Shown here: positions 9,637-17,812 of the stretch, one piece after another
How positions within the stretch are numbered: the first letter of the stretch is position 1
How the letters are laid out: the number at the start of each line of letters is the position of its first letter
Assembly: GCA_045125095.1 (NCBI GenBank)
Contig: JBGVMW010000160.1
Span: 1 to 38,805 of the forward strand
Direction: 5' to 3'
Source: JBGVMW01 sp045125095
GTDB taxonomy: Bacteria > Bacillota > Clostridia > Lachnospirales > Lachnospiraceae
DNA: 38,805 nucleotides
Notes under the pieces: generated by a model
What the model saw: only the letters and a program-made list of their open reading frames with translations
Databases searched by the model: none
Told to the model about the DNA's origin: nothing
Made by a program: the position numbers and the translations under genes

Positions 9637-9771
9637 ATGAAAATGACATTTCAGCCAAAGAAAAGATCTAGAAGTAAAGTTCATGGATTCAGAAAGAGAA
9701 TGAGCACAGCAAGCGGTAGAAAAGTGTTAGCTGCAAGAAGAGCAAAAGGAAGAAAAGTATTATCAGCATAG
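9637..9771 (+). CDS. rpmH: 50S ribosomal protein L34
   Basis: 44 aa, MKMTFQPKKRSRSKVHGF then a basic stretch rich in Arg and Lys ending GRKVLSA. This is the standard L34 sequence and length; the protein is part of the large ribosomal subunit. The ATG is preceded by AGGAGG (9621-9626), 10 nt away. A longer in-frame reading from 9439 runs through the promoter and is rejected. It is the first gene of the rightward rpmH-rnpA-yidD-yidC-jag block. Confidence 0.97.
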   Translation: MKMTFQPKKRSRSKVHGFRKRMSTASGRKVLAARRAKGRKVLSA

Positions 9772-9797
9772 GCCGCATATATATGTGGTCTTTTCTT
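9771..9797 (+). terminator. Terminator or attenuator after rpmH
   Basis: GGCCGCATA / TATGTGGTC form a stem (one G-U pair) directly after the rpmH stop codon, followed by TTTTCTT. It probably gives excess rpmH transcript over rnpA, a usual arrangement for a ribosomal protein ahead of a low-abundance protein. Confidence 0.6.
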
Positions 9798-9816
9798 CTA
9801 TAGAAAGAAAAAGAAT

Positions 9817-9870
9817 CCCCGTCTGGTTATCATACACAGGTTATTACTTCGATGATAATGGACGGGGTTT
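9817..9870 (+). terminator. Second hairpin between rpmH and rnpA
   Basis: A long inverted repeat: CCCCGTC (9817-9823) pairs with GACGGGG (9861-9867), and inside it TTATCAT pairs with ATGATAA, separated by small internal loops. TTTGTT follows. The poor U-tract makes it either a weak terminator or a processing/stability structure in the rnpA leader. Confidence 0.5.
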
Positions 9871-9917
9871 GTTATAGAAGATAGTATTTCGGACTCGCAG
9901 ATGGGAGAAATGCAGAT

Positions 9918-10262
9918 ATGAAATTTTCCGAATCTTTGAAAAAAAATAAGGATTTCCAGGCAGTATACCGTAATGGCAAATCATGTGCAAACAGATTATT
10001 GGTTATGTATGTAATGGAAAATGACAGTCACCGCAACAGGGTAGGAATTTCTGTAAGTAAAAAAGTAGGAAATAGTGTAGTGAGACATCATTTAACTCGT
10101 TTATTGAGAGAAAGCTACCGACTGCATGAGGATGAATTTAAAGCCGGTTATGATATTGTAATTGTAGTAAGAGTAGCGGCAAAAGAAAAAGGATTTCATG
10201 AAATGGAAAGTGCATTAATGCATATTGGTAAAATTCACAATATAATAGCAGAAGGTGAATAA
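9918..10262 (+). CDS. rnpA: Ribonuclease P protein component
   Basis: 114 aa. The protein cofactor of the RNase P ribozyme, needed for tRNA 5' maturation. It begins MKFSESLKKNKDFQAVYRNG. The central RNA-binding signature is VGISVSKKVGNSVVRHHLTRLLRESYR, where the usual Asn of the RNR motif is His. The basic alpha-beta fold length is normal. GGGAG lies 10 nt before the ATG. It ends 2 nt before yidD. Confidence 0.96.
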   Translation: MKFSESLKKNKDFQAVYRNGKSCANRLLVMYVMENDSHRNRVGISVSKKVGNSVVRHHLTRLLRESYRLHEDEFKAGYDIVIVVRVAAKEKGFHEMESALMHIGKIHNIIAEGE

Positions 10263-10264
10263 CT

Positions 10265-10474
10265 ATGAATAAAATTATGATTGGTTTGATACGGTTGTAC
10301 AGAAAATATCTGTCGCCTATGAAGACTACCTGTTGTCCATACTTTCCAACCTGTTCGCAATATGGATTAGATGCCATAAATAAATACGGTGCCGTAAAGG
10401 GTGGGGCGTTGACCTGCTATCGAATACTGAGATGTAATCCATTTTCAAAAGGTGGATATGATCCAGTACCATAA
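10265..10474 (+). CDS. yidD: Membrane protein insertion efficiency factor YidD
   Basis: 69 aa. It shows the whole conserved YidD core: RLYRKYLSP, CCPYFPTCSQYGLDAI with its conserved cysteines, then GGALTCYRILRCNPFSKGGYDPVP. An amphipathic membrane-associated protein thought to assist YidC-dependent insertion. It starts 2 nt after rnpA and sits directly before yidC, the expected context. Confidence 0.96.
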   Translation: MNKIMIGLIRLYRKYLSPMKTTCCPYFPTCSQYGLDAINKYGAVKGGALTCYRILRCNPFSKGGYDPVP

Positions 10475-10513
10475 GGCTGATAATAGTTCAGTCAGTTTAA
10501 GGAGGAGAAATTT

Positions 10514-11833
10514 TTGACAAGCATGATACTGACAAAGTCATCCACGTTTATTATAGGACCAGTGTCTTCGTTACTTGGTTATCTGATGGATGCTATTTAT
10601 AATTTTTTAGAATTAATTGGAATTCCTAATATCGGTTTATCCATTATTCTATTTACATTGATTATTTATTTATTACTGATGCCGCTTACTTATAAGCAGC
10701 AGAAGTTTTCAAGAATGCAGACAAAGATGATGCCGGAGATACAGGCAATTCAGAAGAAATACGAAGGTAAAAAAGACAATGAATCAGCCATGGCGATGAA
10801 TCAGGAAACAAAGATGGTATATGAAAAATATGGTGTTTCCCCAAGTGGTAGTTGTGTACAGTTGTTGATTCAGATGCCAATTCTGTTTGCATTGTATCAG
10901 GTAGTATATAGAATTCCTGCTTATGTAGGCTCGGTAAAAAATATTTATATTGGACTTGTAAATAAAATGATGTCTATTGATGGTATTGCGACTTATATGC
11001 AGGAAGTTGGTAAATCCAAAGGATTTGGCGGTAGTGATTTTACAGGGGAAGGAGCAACCAATGCATTTGTTGATGTATTGAATAAATTTTCTTCTTCTGA
11101 TTGGAGTGATTTAGGCGAAAAATTCCCAAGTCTGATGGATTCCATTACATCAACAACACAGGAGTTAGAGCAGGTAAATAACTTTTTAGGATTAAACATA
11201 GGAAATTCACCATCTGATATTATGTCTTCCGCATGGGCAGCTGGTTCCTTCCTGTTAGTATTAGGTGCGATTATGATTCCTGTATTAGCTGCTGCCACAC
11301 AGTGGGTAAATGTACAGTTATCCATGGCAATGTCAGAAGCCAACAAGGCAAACGGGAACAAGCAACAGGCTGGAAACAATGACCAGATGATGGCATCTAT
11401 GAAAATGATGAACAACGTAATGCCAATTTTCTCAGCTGTTATGTGTTTCACAGTACCATCCGGTTTGGGCCTATACTGGATAAGTGGTGCAGTTATTCGT
11501 TCTGTGCAACAGGTAGTAATCAACCGTATATTAGGAAAGGTTGATTTAGATGAAATGATCGCTAAAAATATGGAAAAAGCAAAAGAAAAACGTGAAAAAA
11601 TGGGAATTGCTTCTGAACAGTTAATTAATAATGCCAATGCCAATACAAGAAGAATACAGACCATGGCAAATGGTGGTGAACCATCATCAAAGCAGAAGCT
11701 GTCACAGGAGGAGAGAGAGGAGAAGCTTCGAAAAGCAAATGAATATTATAAGAATGCTTCGAAGAATCCAAACAGCCTTGCTGCCAAGGCAAATATGGTG
11801 AAACAGTTTGAGGAAAAGTCGAAAAAGAAATAG
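10514..11833 (+). CDS. yidC: Membrane protein insertase YidC/OxaA
   Basis: 439 aa. Inserts proteins into the cytoplasmic membrane. The first strong membrane segment is about residues 42-60, followed by the cytoplasmic hairpin KQQKFSRMQTKMMPEIQAIQKKY containing the conserved Arg of the hydrophilic groove. Further membrane segments lie at about 115-135, 240-262 and 305-335. A basic C-terminal tail matches ribosome-binding tails of Gram-positive homologues. An extracytoplasmic stretch of about 100 residues between the second and third segments is longer than in B. subtilis SpoIIIJ. The start is TTG at 10514, chosen because AGGAGG (10500-10505) lies 8 nt before it; the next ATG (10523) would be 17 nt away. 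No lipobox Cys is visible. Confidence 0.95.
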   Translation: MTSMILTKSSTFIIGPVSSLLGYLMDAIYNFLELIGIPNIGLSIILFTLIIYLLLMPLTYKQQKFSRMQTKMMPEIQAIQKKYEGKKDNESAMAMNQETKMVYEKYGVSPSGSCVQLLIQMPILFALYQVVYRIPAYVGSVKNIYIGLVNKMMSIDGIATYMQEVGKSKGFGGSDFTGEGATNAFVDVLNKFSSSDWSDLGEKFPSLMDSITSTTQELEQVNNFLGLNIGNSPSDIMSSAWAAGSFLLVLGAIMIPVLAAATQWVNVQLSMAMSEANKANGNKQQAGNNDQMMASMKMMNNVMPIFSAVMCFTVPSGLGLYWISGAVIRSVQQVVINRILGKVDLDEMIAKNMEKAKEKREKMGIASEQLINNANANTRRIQTMANGGEPSSKQKLSQEEREEKLRKANEYYKNASKNPNSLAAKANMVKQFEEKSKKK

Positions 11834-11845
11834 GGGGATATCGTA

Positions 11846-12580
11846 ATGAACGATTATATTGAGATTTCTGCAAAAACAGTAAATGATGCGATAACAGAAG
11901 CTACGATTCGGTTAGGAACATCAAGTGATAACATTGAATATGAAGTTATTGAAAAGGGGAATAATGGTTTTTTAGGAATTGGTGCTAAAAATGCAGTAAT
12001 TCGTGCAAAATTGAAATTTACTTTAGACGGCTCTGTGAAGAAGTTTTTATTGGATATGTTCAAAGCAATGAACATGGAAGTTACTGTAGAAATCAAATAC
12101 GATGATATCGACAAGTTTATGGATATTGAATTAACCGGAGGAGAAATGGGCGTCTTAATCGGTAAGAGAGGTCAGACATTAGATGCCATTCAATATTTAG
12201 CAAGCTTAGTAGCAAACAAATACAGCGAAGATTATATCCGGGTGAAGGTAGATACAGAAGATTACAGAAAACGTCGTCGCGATACATTAGAAAATCTTGC
12301 TAAAAATATTGCTTACAAGGTTAAGAGAACAAGAAGAAGTGTGGCATTAGAACCAATGAATCCATATGAAAGACGCGTTATTCATGCAGCATTGCAAAAT
12401 GATGGATTTGTAGTGACACACAGTGAAGGAGAAGAACCATTCAGACATGTTGTTGTTGCGCCTAAGAGAGAAAACAGAGGCAATTATCAGAGGAATGGCT
12501 CAAAACCATATGGCGGATATAAAAAGAATTACAACAACACATACAATAAAAAAGAAGAATTCGCTAATGTAGAAGAATAA
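11846..12580 (+). CDS. jag: RNA-binding protein Jag/KhpB
   Basis: 244 aa. Domains in order: Jag_N (EISAKTVNDAITEATIRLG and GFLGIGAKNAVIRA), a KH domain with GVLIGKRGQTLDAIQYLASL, and an R3H domain with MNPYERRVIHAALQ. A low-complexity Asn/Lys/Tyr/Gly tail follows. Homologues bind RNA and influence cell elongation in Gram-positive bacteria. Its place straight after yidC (12-nt gap, GGGGGA ribosome-binding site) is conserved. Confidence 0.95.
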   Translation: MNDYIEISAKTVNDAITEATIRLGTSSDNIEYEVIEKGNNGFLGIGAKNAVIRAKLKFTLDGSVKKFLLDMFKAMNMEVTVEIKYDDIDKFMDIELTGGEMGVLIGKRGQTLDAIQYLASLVANKYSEDYIRVKVDTEDYRKRRRDTLENLAKNIAYKVKRTRRSVALEPMNPYERRVIHAALQNDGFVVTHSEGEEPFRHVVVAPKRENRGNYQRNGSKPYGGYKKNYNNTYNKKEEFANVEE

Positions 12581-12585
12581 TGATT

Positions 12586-12615
12586 ACGCCTGTCCTAATG
12601 GACAGGCGTTTGCTT
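12586..12615 (+). terminator. Terminator of the rpmH-jag operon
   Basis: A perfect 10-bp stem, ACGCCTGTCC (12586-12595) and GGACAGGCGT (12600-12609), has a TAAT loop and is followed by TTGCTTT. It separates jag from the convergent mtnN and may stop read-through in both directions, though the U-tract is better on the plus strand. Confidence 0.85.
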
Positions 12616-12623
12616 TACTCGAA

Positions 12624-13322
12624 TTAAATTTCTGCTAACATTGCTTTCATCAAGTTGACGGAGTGAGCAATGGCTTTCTTTTCAAAGGTAGGATAATCTT
12701 CCGTAGCACTGTCATCTGCTTTGTCAGAAATGGCACGCAGGATAACAAATGGAATGTTATTTAAGTAAGCGGTCTGTGCGATAGCGGCACCTTCCATCTC
12801 TGTACAGAAGCCATCAAAATTACTACAGATACGATTTTTCACTTCTTTATCAGAAATAAACTGGTCACCGCTGACAATACGTCCAACATGTGTGTGAATA
12901 TCAGGATTTACCACTTGGCAATTCTTTTCTGCCAGTTTGATTAAGTGTTCATCTGCCTTAAAGGAAAGTGTATCCATACGTGGAATCTGACCTAATGGAT
13001 AACCAAAACCAGTGGCATCCATATCATGATGAAGTACATCTGAAGAAATTACAATATCACCGATGTCAATAGCTGCATTTAAGGAGCCTGCAATGCCAGT
13101 GTTGATTACATAATTAACCTGGAAAAGGTCTGCTAAAATCTGTGTGCAGGCAGCAGCATTTACTTTACCAATTCCACTGCGTACTAATACAACCTGCTTG
13201 CCTAATAAAGTTCCTTTGTAAAATACCATAGAAGCTTTCGTTGTAGTGGATTCTATTGTCATTTCCTCTTTTAAAGCGGCTATTTCTTCGTCCATAGCAC
13301 CAATGATTCCGATTGTAGTCAT
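12624..13322 (-). CDS. mtnN: 5'-methylthioadenosine/S-adenosylhomocysteine nucleosidase
   Basis: 232 aa. Cleaves the N-glycosidic bond of MTA, SAH and 5'-deoxyadenosine, serving methionine salvage and S-adenosylmethionine by-product removal. It begins MTTIGIIGAMDEEIAALKE with the catalytic Glu12. Substrate-binding EMEGAAIAQ supplies Glu177, and RAISDKAD supplies the general acid Asp200. The length matches the MtnN/Pfs family. It is transcribed against its neighbours from a promoter inside the mnmE promoter region and ends facing jag across a shared hairpin. Removing SAH near a set of tRNA/rRNA modification genes makes functional sense, but the placement may be incidental. Confidence 0.96.
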   Translation of the reverse strand: MTTIGIIGAMDEEIAALKEEMTIESTTTKASMVFYKGTLLGKQVVLVRSGIGKVNAAACTQILADLFQVNYVINTGIAGSLNAAIDIGDIVISSDVLHHDMDATGFGYPLGQIPRMDTLSFKADEHLIKLAEKNCQVVNPDIHTHVGRIVSGDQFISDKEVKNRICSNFDGFCTEMEGAAIAQTAYLNNIPFVILRAISDKADDSATEDYPTFEKKAIAHSVNLMKAMLAEI

Positions 13323-13410
13323 AGTAGTATATGTCCTTTCTTTTTTGTAATTCTAATGTAACTATGAAGGTTCTGAATTGTTACATTCCAATAATTTTCT
13401 ATCAGGATTA

Positions 13411-13440
13411 AGTATACAATAAGGATTCCTCATTGTGCAA
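13411..13440 (-). promoter_or_regulatory. Promoter of mtnN
   Basis: On the minus strand TTGCAC (13435-13440) and TATACT (13411-13416) are separated by 18 nt. The -35 hexamer overlaps that of the divergent mnmE promoter. Confidence 0.65.
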
Positions 13441-13461
13441 TATGAAATTCTTTGCTATAAT
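13433..13461 (+). promoter_or_regulatory. Promoter of mnmE
   Basis: TTGTGC (13433-13438) and TATAAT (13456-13461) are separated by 17 nt. The -35 overlaps the mtnN -35 within the octamer TTGTGCAA. Confidence 0.7.
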
Positions 13462-13526
13462 TACGTGGGTTTCAAATTAAAATTGAGCAGATATATATAG
13501 ATGATATAAGAAGGTTGTGAATAAAT

Positions 13527-14906
13527 ATGTTTGAAAAATCAGATACCATTGCTGCAGTTGCAACGGGATTAACAAATTCCGGAGTCGGGATTATCAGAAT
13601 CAGTGGACCGGAAGCAGTAGCAGTGGGTGACCGTTTGTTTCGAAGTAAAAAAGGAGTGAAACTAAAGGAAGTAAGTAGTCATACCATTCATTATGGTCAT
13701 GTATATGATGGAGAGGAAATGGTAGATGAAGTGTTGACTTCCGTTATGTTAGCACCTCATACATTTACTGGTGAGGACACTGTCGAAATTAATTGTCATG
13801 GCGGTGTGATGATTATGGAAAAAATCGTTATGCTGGCAGTAAAATGTGGTGCCAGACCAGCGGAACCAGGGGAATTTTCCAAGCGTGCATTTTTAAACGG
13901 AAAAATGGATTTGACAAAGGCAGAAGCGGTTATGGAAATGATACATGCCAGTAATGAATATGCCTTAAGAAGTTCTGTGAACCAGTTAAAAGGTGTGGTG
14001 GCAGAGAAAATAAAATCCATGAGAGAGCGGATTATATATGAGATAGCATTTATTGAATCTGCGTTGGATGACCCGGAGCATATCAGTATTGATGGGTATA
14101 GTGAGAAGCTGGGTGATATTGTGGATGGTCTTATTAAGGAGATGGAAACACTTCTTAAGACGTCTAAAAACGGAAAACTGGTAAAGGAAGGCATTAAGAC
14201 CGTAATTGTTGGACGTCCAAATGCTGGAAAATCTTCTTTTTTAAATCGCCTTGTGGGAGAAGATAGAGCCATTGTAACGGATATTGCAGGAACTACGAGA
14301 GATGTGTTAGAAGAAACAATTCTGTTGGATGGCATACAGTTAAATCTGGTAGATACAGCAGGCATTCGTAAGACTGAAGATGTCGTTGAAAAAATTGGTG
14401 TAGAGAGAGCAAAACAATATGCAGAGAAAGCAGATTTGCTCATTCATATCATTGATTCCTCAGTGGAATTAGATACAGATGATGAAGAAATTCTTTCTAT
14501 GATAGGTGATAAAAAAGCCGTTATTTTATTAAATAAATCCGACTTAACAAGTGTTGTGACAAAAGAAGATATTGCAGAAAAGACAAGTATGCCAGTGATT
14601 GACATCTCTGCAAAAGAAAATACCGGTATTGATGAGTTTATAGGAACGATAAAAAACTGGTTTTTGTCAGGTGAGATTGATTATAATCATGAAGTGATTA
14701 TCACCAATGTACGCCATGAACATTTGTTAGAAGAAGCGTTAGAAAGTCTTCGTATGGTAATGGAGAGTGTGAAGGCAGAGTTGCCGGAAGATTTTTATTC
14801 CATTGATCTGATGAATGCATATACCTCGTTAGGATTAATTATCGGGGAAGAAATCGAAGATGATTTGGTAGATGAGATTTTCAGTAAGTTTTGTATGGGT
14901 AAATAA
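13527..14906 (+). CDS. mnmE: tRNA modification GTPase MnmE
   Basis: 459 aa. With MnmG it installs the (carboxymethyl)aminomethyl group on wobble U34 of certain tRNAs. The N-terminal tetrahydrofolate-binding domain starts SDTIAAVATGLTNSGVGIIRISG and includes HTFTGEDTVEINCHGG. The G domain has G1 GRPNAGKS at about 229-236, G2/G3 with GTTRDVLEE and DTAGIR, and G4 NKSD. The C-terminal catalytic motif is FCMGK with the conserved Cys three residues from the end. Only a weak AAGG ribosome-binding site precedes the start. mnmG follows 14 nt later. Confidence 0.97.
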   Translation: MFEKSDTIAAVATGLTNSGVGIIRISGPEAVAVGDRLFRSKKGVKLKEVSSHTIHYGHVYDGEEMVDEVLTSVMLAPHTFTGEDTVEINCHGGVMIMEKIVMLAVKCGARPAEPGEFSKRAFLNGKMDLTKAEAVMEMIHASNEYALRSSVNQLKGVVAEKIKSMRERIIYEIAFIESALDDPEHISIDGYSEKLGDIVDGLIKEMETLLKTSKNGKLVKEGIKTVIVGRPNAGKSSFLNRLVGEDRAIVTDIAGTTRDVLEETILLDGIQLNLVDTAGIRKTEDVVEKIGVERAKQYAEKADLLIHIIDSSVELDTDDEEILSMIGDKKAVILLNKSDLTSVVTKEDIAEKTSMPVIDISAKENTGIDEFIGTIKNWFLSGEIDYNHEVIITNVRHEHLLEEALESLRMVMESVKAELPEDFYSIDLMNAYTSLGLIIGEEIEDDLVDEIFSKFCMGK

Positions 14907-14920
14907 AGGAGGACATATCC

Positions 14921-16801
14921 ATGCCTTGTGTAGAAAAATATATTGATATTGCCGTTGTAGGAGCCGGACATGCAGGTTGTGAAGCAGCATTAGCCTGTGC
15001 CAGATTAGGATTAGAGACAGTGGTTTTTACTGTAAGTGTAGACAGCATCGCATTGATGCCATGTAATCCGAATATTGGAGGAAGTTCAAAAGGACATTTA
15101 GTAAGAGAAATTGACGCCTTAGGTGGTGAGATGGGTAAAAATATTGATAAGACATTTATCCAGTCTAAAATGTTAAATGGTTCTAAGGGACCGGCGGTAC
15201 ATTCCCTAAGAGCCCAGGCGGACAAGCAGGCATATTCAAGAAGTATGCGTGAGGTTCTTGAGAATACAGAGCATTTGACAATTAAGCAGGCAGAAGTGAC
15301 TGACATTGTGGTAGAAAATGGCGTGTTAAAGGCAGTAAAAACACAGACAGGAGCCATCTATTACTGTAAGGCAGCTGTTCTTTGTACGGGAACTTACTTA
15401 CGATCCAGATGCCTAACCGGTGAAAGTATTACCCATACGGGTCCAAATGGTTTGATGGCAGCTAATCATTTAACAGATTCTTTAAAGCAAAATGGAATCG
15501 AAATGTTTCGGTTTAAGACAGGAACACCAGCGAGAATGGATGCTAGAACGATTGATTTTTCTAAGATGGAAGAACAGTTTGGTGATGAGAGAGTGGTGCC
15601 ATTTTCTTTCTCTACTGATCCGGAATCGGTGCAGAAAGAGCAGGTGTCTTGTTATCTTACTTACACAAATGAAAAGACGCATGAAATTATTCGTGCAAAT
15701 TTAGACAGATCACCAATTTATGCTGGTATTATTGAGGGAACGGGACCAAGATATTGCCCATCTATTGAAGATAAAGTGGTAAAATTTGCAGATAAAGAAA
15801 GACATCAGGTATTCATTGAACCGGAAGGATTGTATACGAATGAAATGTATGTAGGCGGTATGTCAAGCTCCCTGCCTGAGGATGTACAGGAAGCGATGTA
15901 CCACACGGTACCTGGGCTGGAGCATGCAAAAATTGTTCGAAATGCGTATGCCATTGAATATGATTGTATTAATCCGAGACAGTTAGATCCCACACTGGAA
16001 TTTAAGAATATCAAAGGCTTATTCAGTGGTGGTCAGTTTAATGGAAGTTCCGGCTATGAGGAAGCAGCAGCACAGGGACTTGTGGCAGGTATCAATGCGG
16101 CATGTAAAACTTTGAATAAAGAAATGCTTATATTAGATCGTTCTGAAGCATATATTGGAGTATTAATTGATGATTTAGTAACAAAGGAAACACATGAACC
16201 ATATCGTATGATGACTTCCAGAGCAGAATACCGTTTGTTGTTGCGTCAGGATAATGCAGATATCCGTTTGAGAAGAAAAGGATATGAGGTAGGTCTGATT
16301 AGTCAGGAAGAAATGGATGCATTAGAGTTAAAGGAGCTGCGAATTGGAGAGGAAATTAAGCGTCTGTCTAACACTTATGTGGGAACATCGAAAGAGGTGC
16401 AGGAGTTGTTAGAGCAGTATGAAAGTACTCCATTAAAATCCGGTACCACATTGGAAGAACTGATTAAACGACCTGAACTTGATTATGCAAAATTAGCTCC
16501 TCTTGATCCAGAGCGACCAGCTTTATCGGAAAGTGTTACAGAGCAGGTAACGATTCATATTAAGTATGATGGATATATCAAGCGTCAGATGAAACAGGTA
16601 GAGCAGTTTAAAAAGTTCGAAAGCAAGAAGATACCAGAGAATTTTGATTATGATGATGTAGCCAGCCTTCGTATTGAGGCAAGACAGAAATTAAAGGAAT
16701 TCAGACCGGTGAATATTGGTCAAGCGTCCAGAATCTCCGGCGTATCTCCGGCAGATGTATCGGTGCTTTTAGTTTATATGGAGCAGATGAGAAAACAGTA
16801 G
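14921..16801 (+). CDS. mnmG: tRNA uridine-5-carboxymethylaminomethyl modification enzyme MnmG (GidA)
   Basis: 626 aa. The FAD-dependent partner of MnmE. The dinucleotide-binding loop is VVGAGHAGCEAALA near residues 12-25, followed by MPCNPNIGGSSKGHLVREIDALGG, the GidA signature. A second signature is FKTGTPAR. The C-terminal helical domain that contacts tRNA and MnmE (YDGYIKRQ, RIEARQKL, ASRISGVSPADVSVLLVY) is complete. AAGGAGG sits 9 nt before the ATG. It is followed 8 nt later by rsmG. Confidence 0.98.
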   Translation: MPCVEKYIDIAVVGAGHAGCEAALACARLGLETVVFTVSVDSIALMPCNPNIGGSSKGHLVREIDALGGEMGKNIDKTFIQSKMLNGSKGPAVHSLRAQADKQAYSRSMREVLENTEHLTIKQAEVTDIVVENGVLKAVKTQTGAIYYCKAAVLCTGTYLRSRCLTGESITHTGPNGLMAANHLTDSLKQNGIEMFRFKTGTPARMDARTIDFSKMEEQFGDERVVPFSFSTDPESVQKEQVSCYLTYTNEKTHEIIRANLDRSPIYAGIIEGTGPRYCPSIEDKVVKFADKERHQVFIEPEGLYTNEMYVGGMSSSLPEDVQEAMYHTVPGLEHAKIVRNAYAIEYDCINPRQLDPTLEFKNIKGLFSGGQFNGSSGYEEAAAQGLVAGINAACKTLNKEMLILDRSEAYIGVLIDDLVTKETHEPYRMMTSRAEYRLLLRQDNADIRLRRKGYEVGLISQEEMDALELKELRIGEEIKRLSNTYVGTSKEVQELLEQYESTPLKSGTTLEELIKRPELDYAKLAPLDPERPALSESVTEQVTIHIKYDGYIKRQMKQVEQFKKFESKKIPENFDYDDVASLRIEARQKLKEFRPVNIGQASRISGVSPADVSVLLVYMEQMRKQ

Positions 16802-16809
16802 GAGGTATT

Positions 16810-17538
16810 ATGGAAAATTACGATTATTCGAAGTTTTTAAAAGGACTCGAAGAGTTTCATATTGTAGTAACAGAACAGCAATTGTGGCAGTTTACCCGAT
16901 TTTTTGAACTGTTAAATGAGTGGAATCAGGTTATGAACTTAACTGCAATTACAGAGTGGGAAGAAGTATTAAGTAAACATTTCTTAGACAGCGTATCGAT
17001 TGTAAGAGTAGCAGATTTTGAACATGTACAGACAGTTCTGGATTTGGGAACGGGAGCAGGTTTTCCGGGAATTCCACTTAAAATATTATTTCCGGAAAAA
17101 AAGTTTGTGTTGTTAGATTCATTAAATAAAAGAATTAAATTTCTTAATACCGTAGTAAATGAGTTAGGCTTAACAAATATTGAATTGATTCATGGAAGGG
17201 CAGAAGATTTTGCCAAGAAAAAGGAATACAGAGAGCAGTTTGACTTGTGTGTATCAAGAGCGGTTGCGAATTTGTCGACACTGTCAGAGTATTGCATTCC
17301 TTATGTAAAAAAGAATGGGCATTTTATTTCTTATAAAGCTGTCAGTGCAGGTGAAGAATTGGCAGCTGCAGAAAAAGCAATTGGAACATTAGGAGGAGAA
17401 CTGGTCAGTACAGAAGAATTTTTGTTACCGGATTCGGATATTACAAGAGCTTTTATTGTGATAAAAAAAGAAAGAAATACCTCTCCGAAATATCCAAGGA
17501 AAGCGGGATTGCCAGCAAAAGAACCATTAGGAAAGTAA
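16810..17538 (+). CDS. rsmG: 16S rRNA (guanine-527 N7)-methyltransferase RsmG (GidB)
   Basis: 242 aa. Methylates G527 in the 530 loop of 16S rRNA; in other bacteria its loss gives low-level streptomycin resistance. The S-adenosylmethionine-binding motif is VLDLGTGAGFPGIPLKI, followed by LLDSLNKRIKFLNTVV and the SRAVANLSTLSEY block. The C-terminus TSPKYPRKAGLPAKEPLGK is typical of Clostridia homologues. GGAGG precedes the start. It is the last gene of the mnmE-mnmG-rsmG run; parA/parB, common in this position in Firmicutes, do not follow. Confidence 0.97.
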   Translation: MENYDYSKFLKGLEEFHIVVTEQQLWQFTRFFELLNEWNQVMNLTAITEWEEVLSKHFLDSVSIVRVADFEHVQTVLDLGTGAGFPGIPLKILFPEKKFVLLDSLNKRIKFLNTVVNELGLTNIELIHGRAEDFAKKKEYREQFDLCVSRAVANLSTLSEYCIPYVKKNGHFISYKAVSAGEELAAAEKAIGTLGGELVSTEEFLLPDSDITRAFIVIKKERNTSPKYPRKAGLPAKEPLGK

Positions 17539-17564
17539 TATGATTATCAAGTATATAAAAAGAG

Positions 17565-17607
17565 CCGCGCTCGGCGCGAGAGTTCTGCAAGCAGAACTCT
17601 TTCTTCT
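17565..17607 (+). repeat. 43-bp palindromic repeat unit, copy 1 (likely rsmG terminator)
   Basis: This unit contains CGCGC-TCG-GCGCG and a perfect 10-bp stem AGAGTTCTGC / GCAGAACTCT with an AA loop, followed by TTTCTTCT. It recurs exactly at 17713-17755. As the first strong hairpin after rsmG it probably terminates that operon. Its higher GC content than the surrounding DNA suggests a repeat family. Confidence 0.8.
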
Positions 17608-17666
17608 ATACTAGGAAATTACAACAGTTCGTTGCATGACGTAATGTATGAAATTTCCTAGTATAG
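17606..17666. repeat. Inverted repeat between the two 43-bp units
   Basis: CTATACTAGGAAATT at 17606-17620 is the exact reverse complement of 17652-17666, with a 31-nt spacer. The arms extend outward into T/C-rich and A-rich tracts with one mismatch. It overlaps the last 2 bp of the first 43-bp unit. Confidence 0.8.
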
Positions 17667-17712
17667 AAAAAAATGAAGCGCACTCGCGCGAAATGTAGTG
17701 TGTCGCAAGCGA

Positions 17713-17755
17713 CCGCGCTCGGCGCGAGAGTTCTGCAAGCAGAACTCTTTCTTCT
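17713..17755 (+). repeat. 43-bp palindromic repeat unit, copy 2
   Basis: An exact copy of 17565-17607, offset by 148 bp. The DNA before it (about 17677-17712) is rich in CGCG and CGCAAGCG motifs, probably part of the same composite repeat. It lies 58 bp after the end of the convergent hydrolase gene and could also stop transcripts entering it. Confidence 0.8.
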
Positions 17756-17812
17756 GCGCCTTGTTGCTTAAAATTTATTCTGCGGAGTTTTAGATATCAA
17801 CGGTACAGTACA

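Noticed and set aside
11435..11450. Possible parS site (TGTTTCAC-like sequence in yidC)
   Set aside because: The second half does not match the parS palindrome and it lies in coding sequence.
10993..11664. 223-codon open frame antisense to yidC
   Set aside because: Overlaps a certain conserved gene completely, has no ribosome-binding site and reads as a reverse translation of yidC.
13796..14443. 215-codon open frame antisense to mnmE
   Set aside because: A shadow frame within a certain gene; no start signal or homology.
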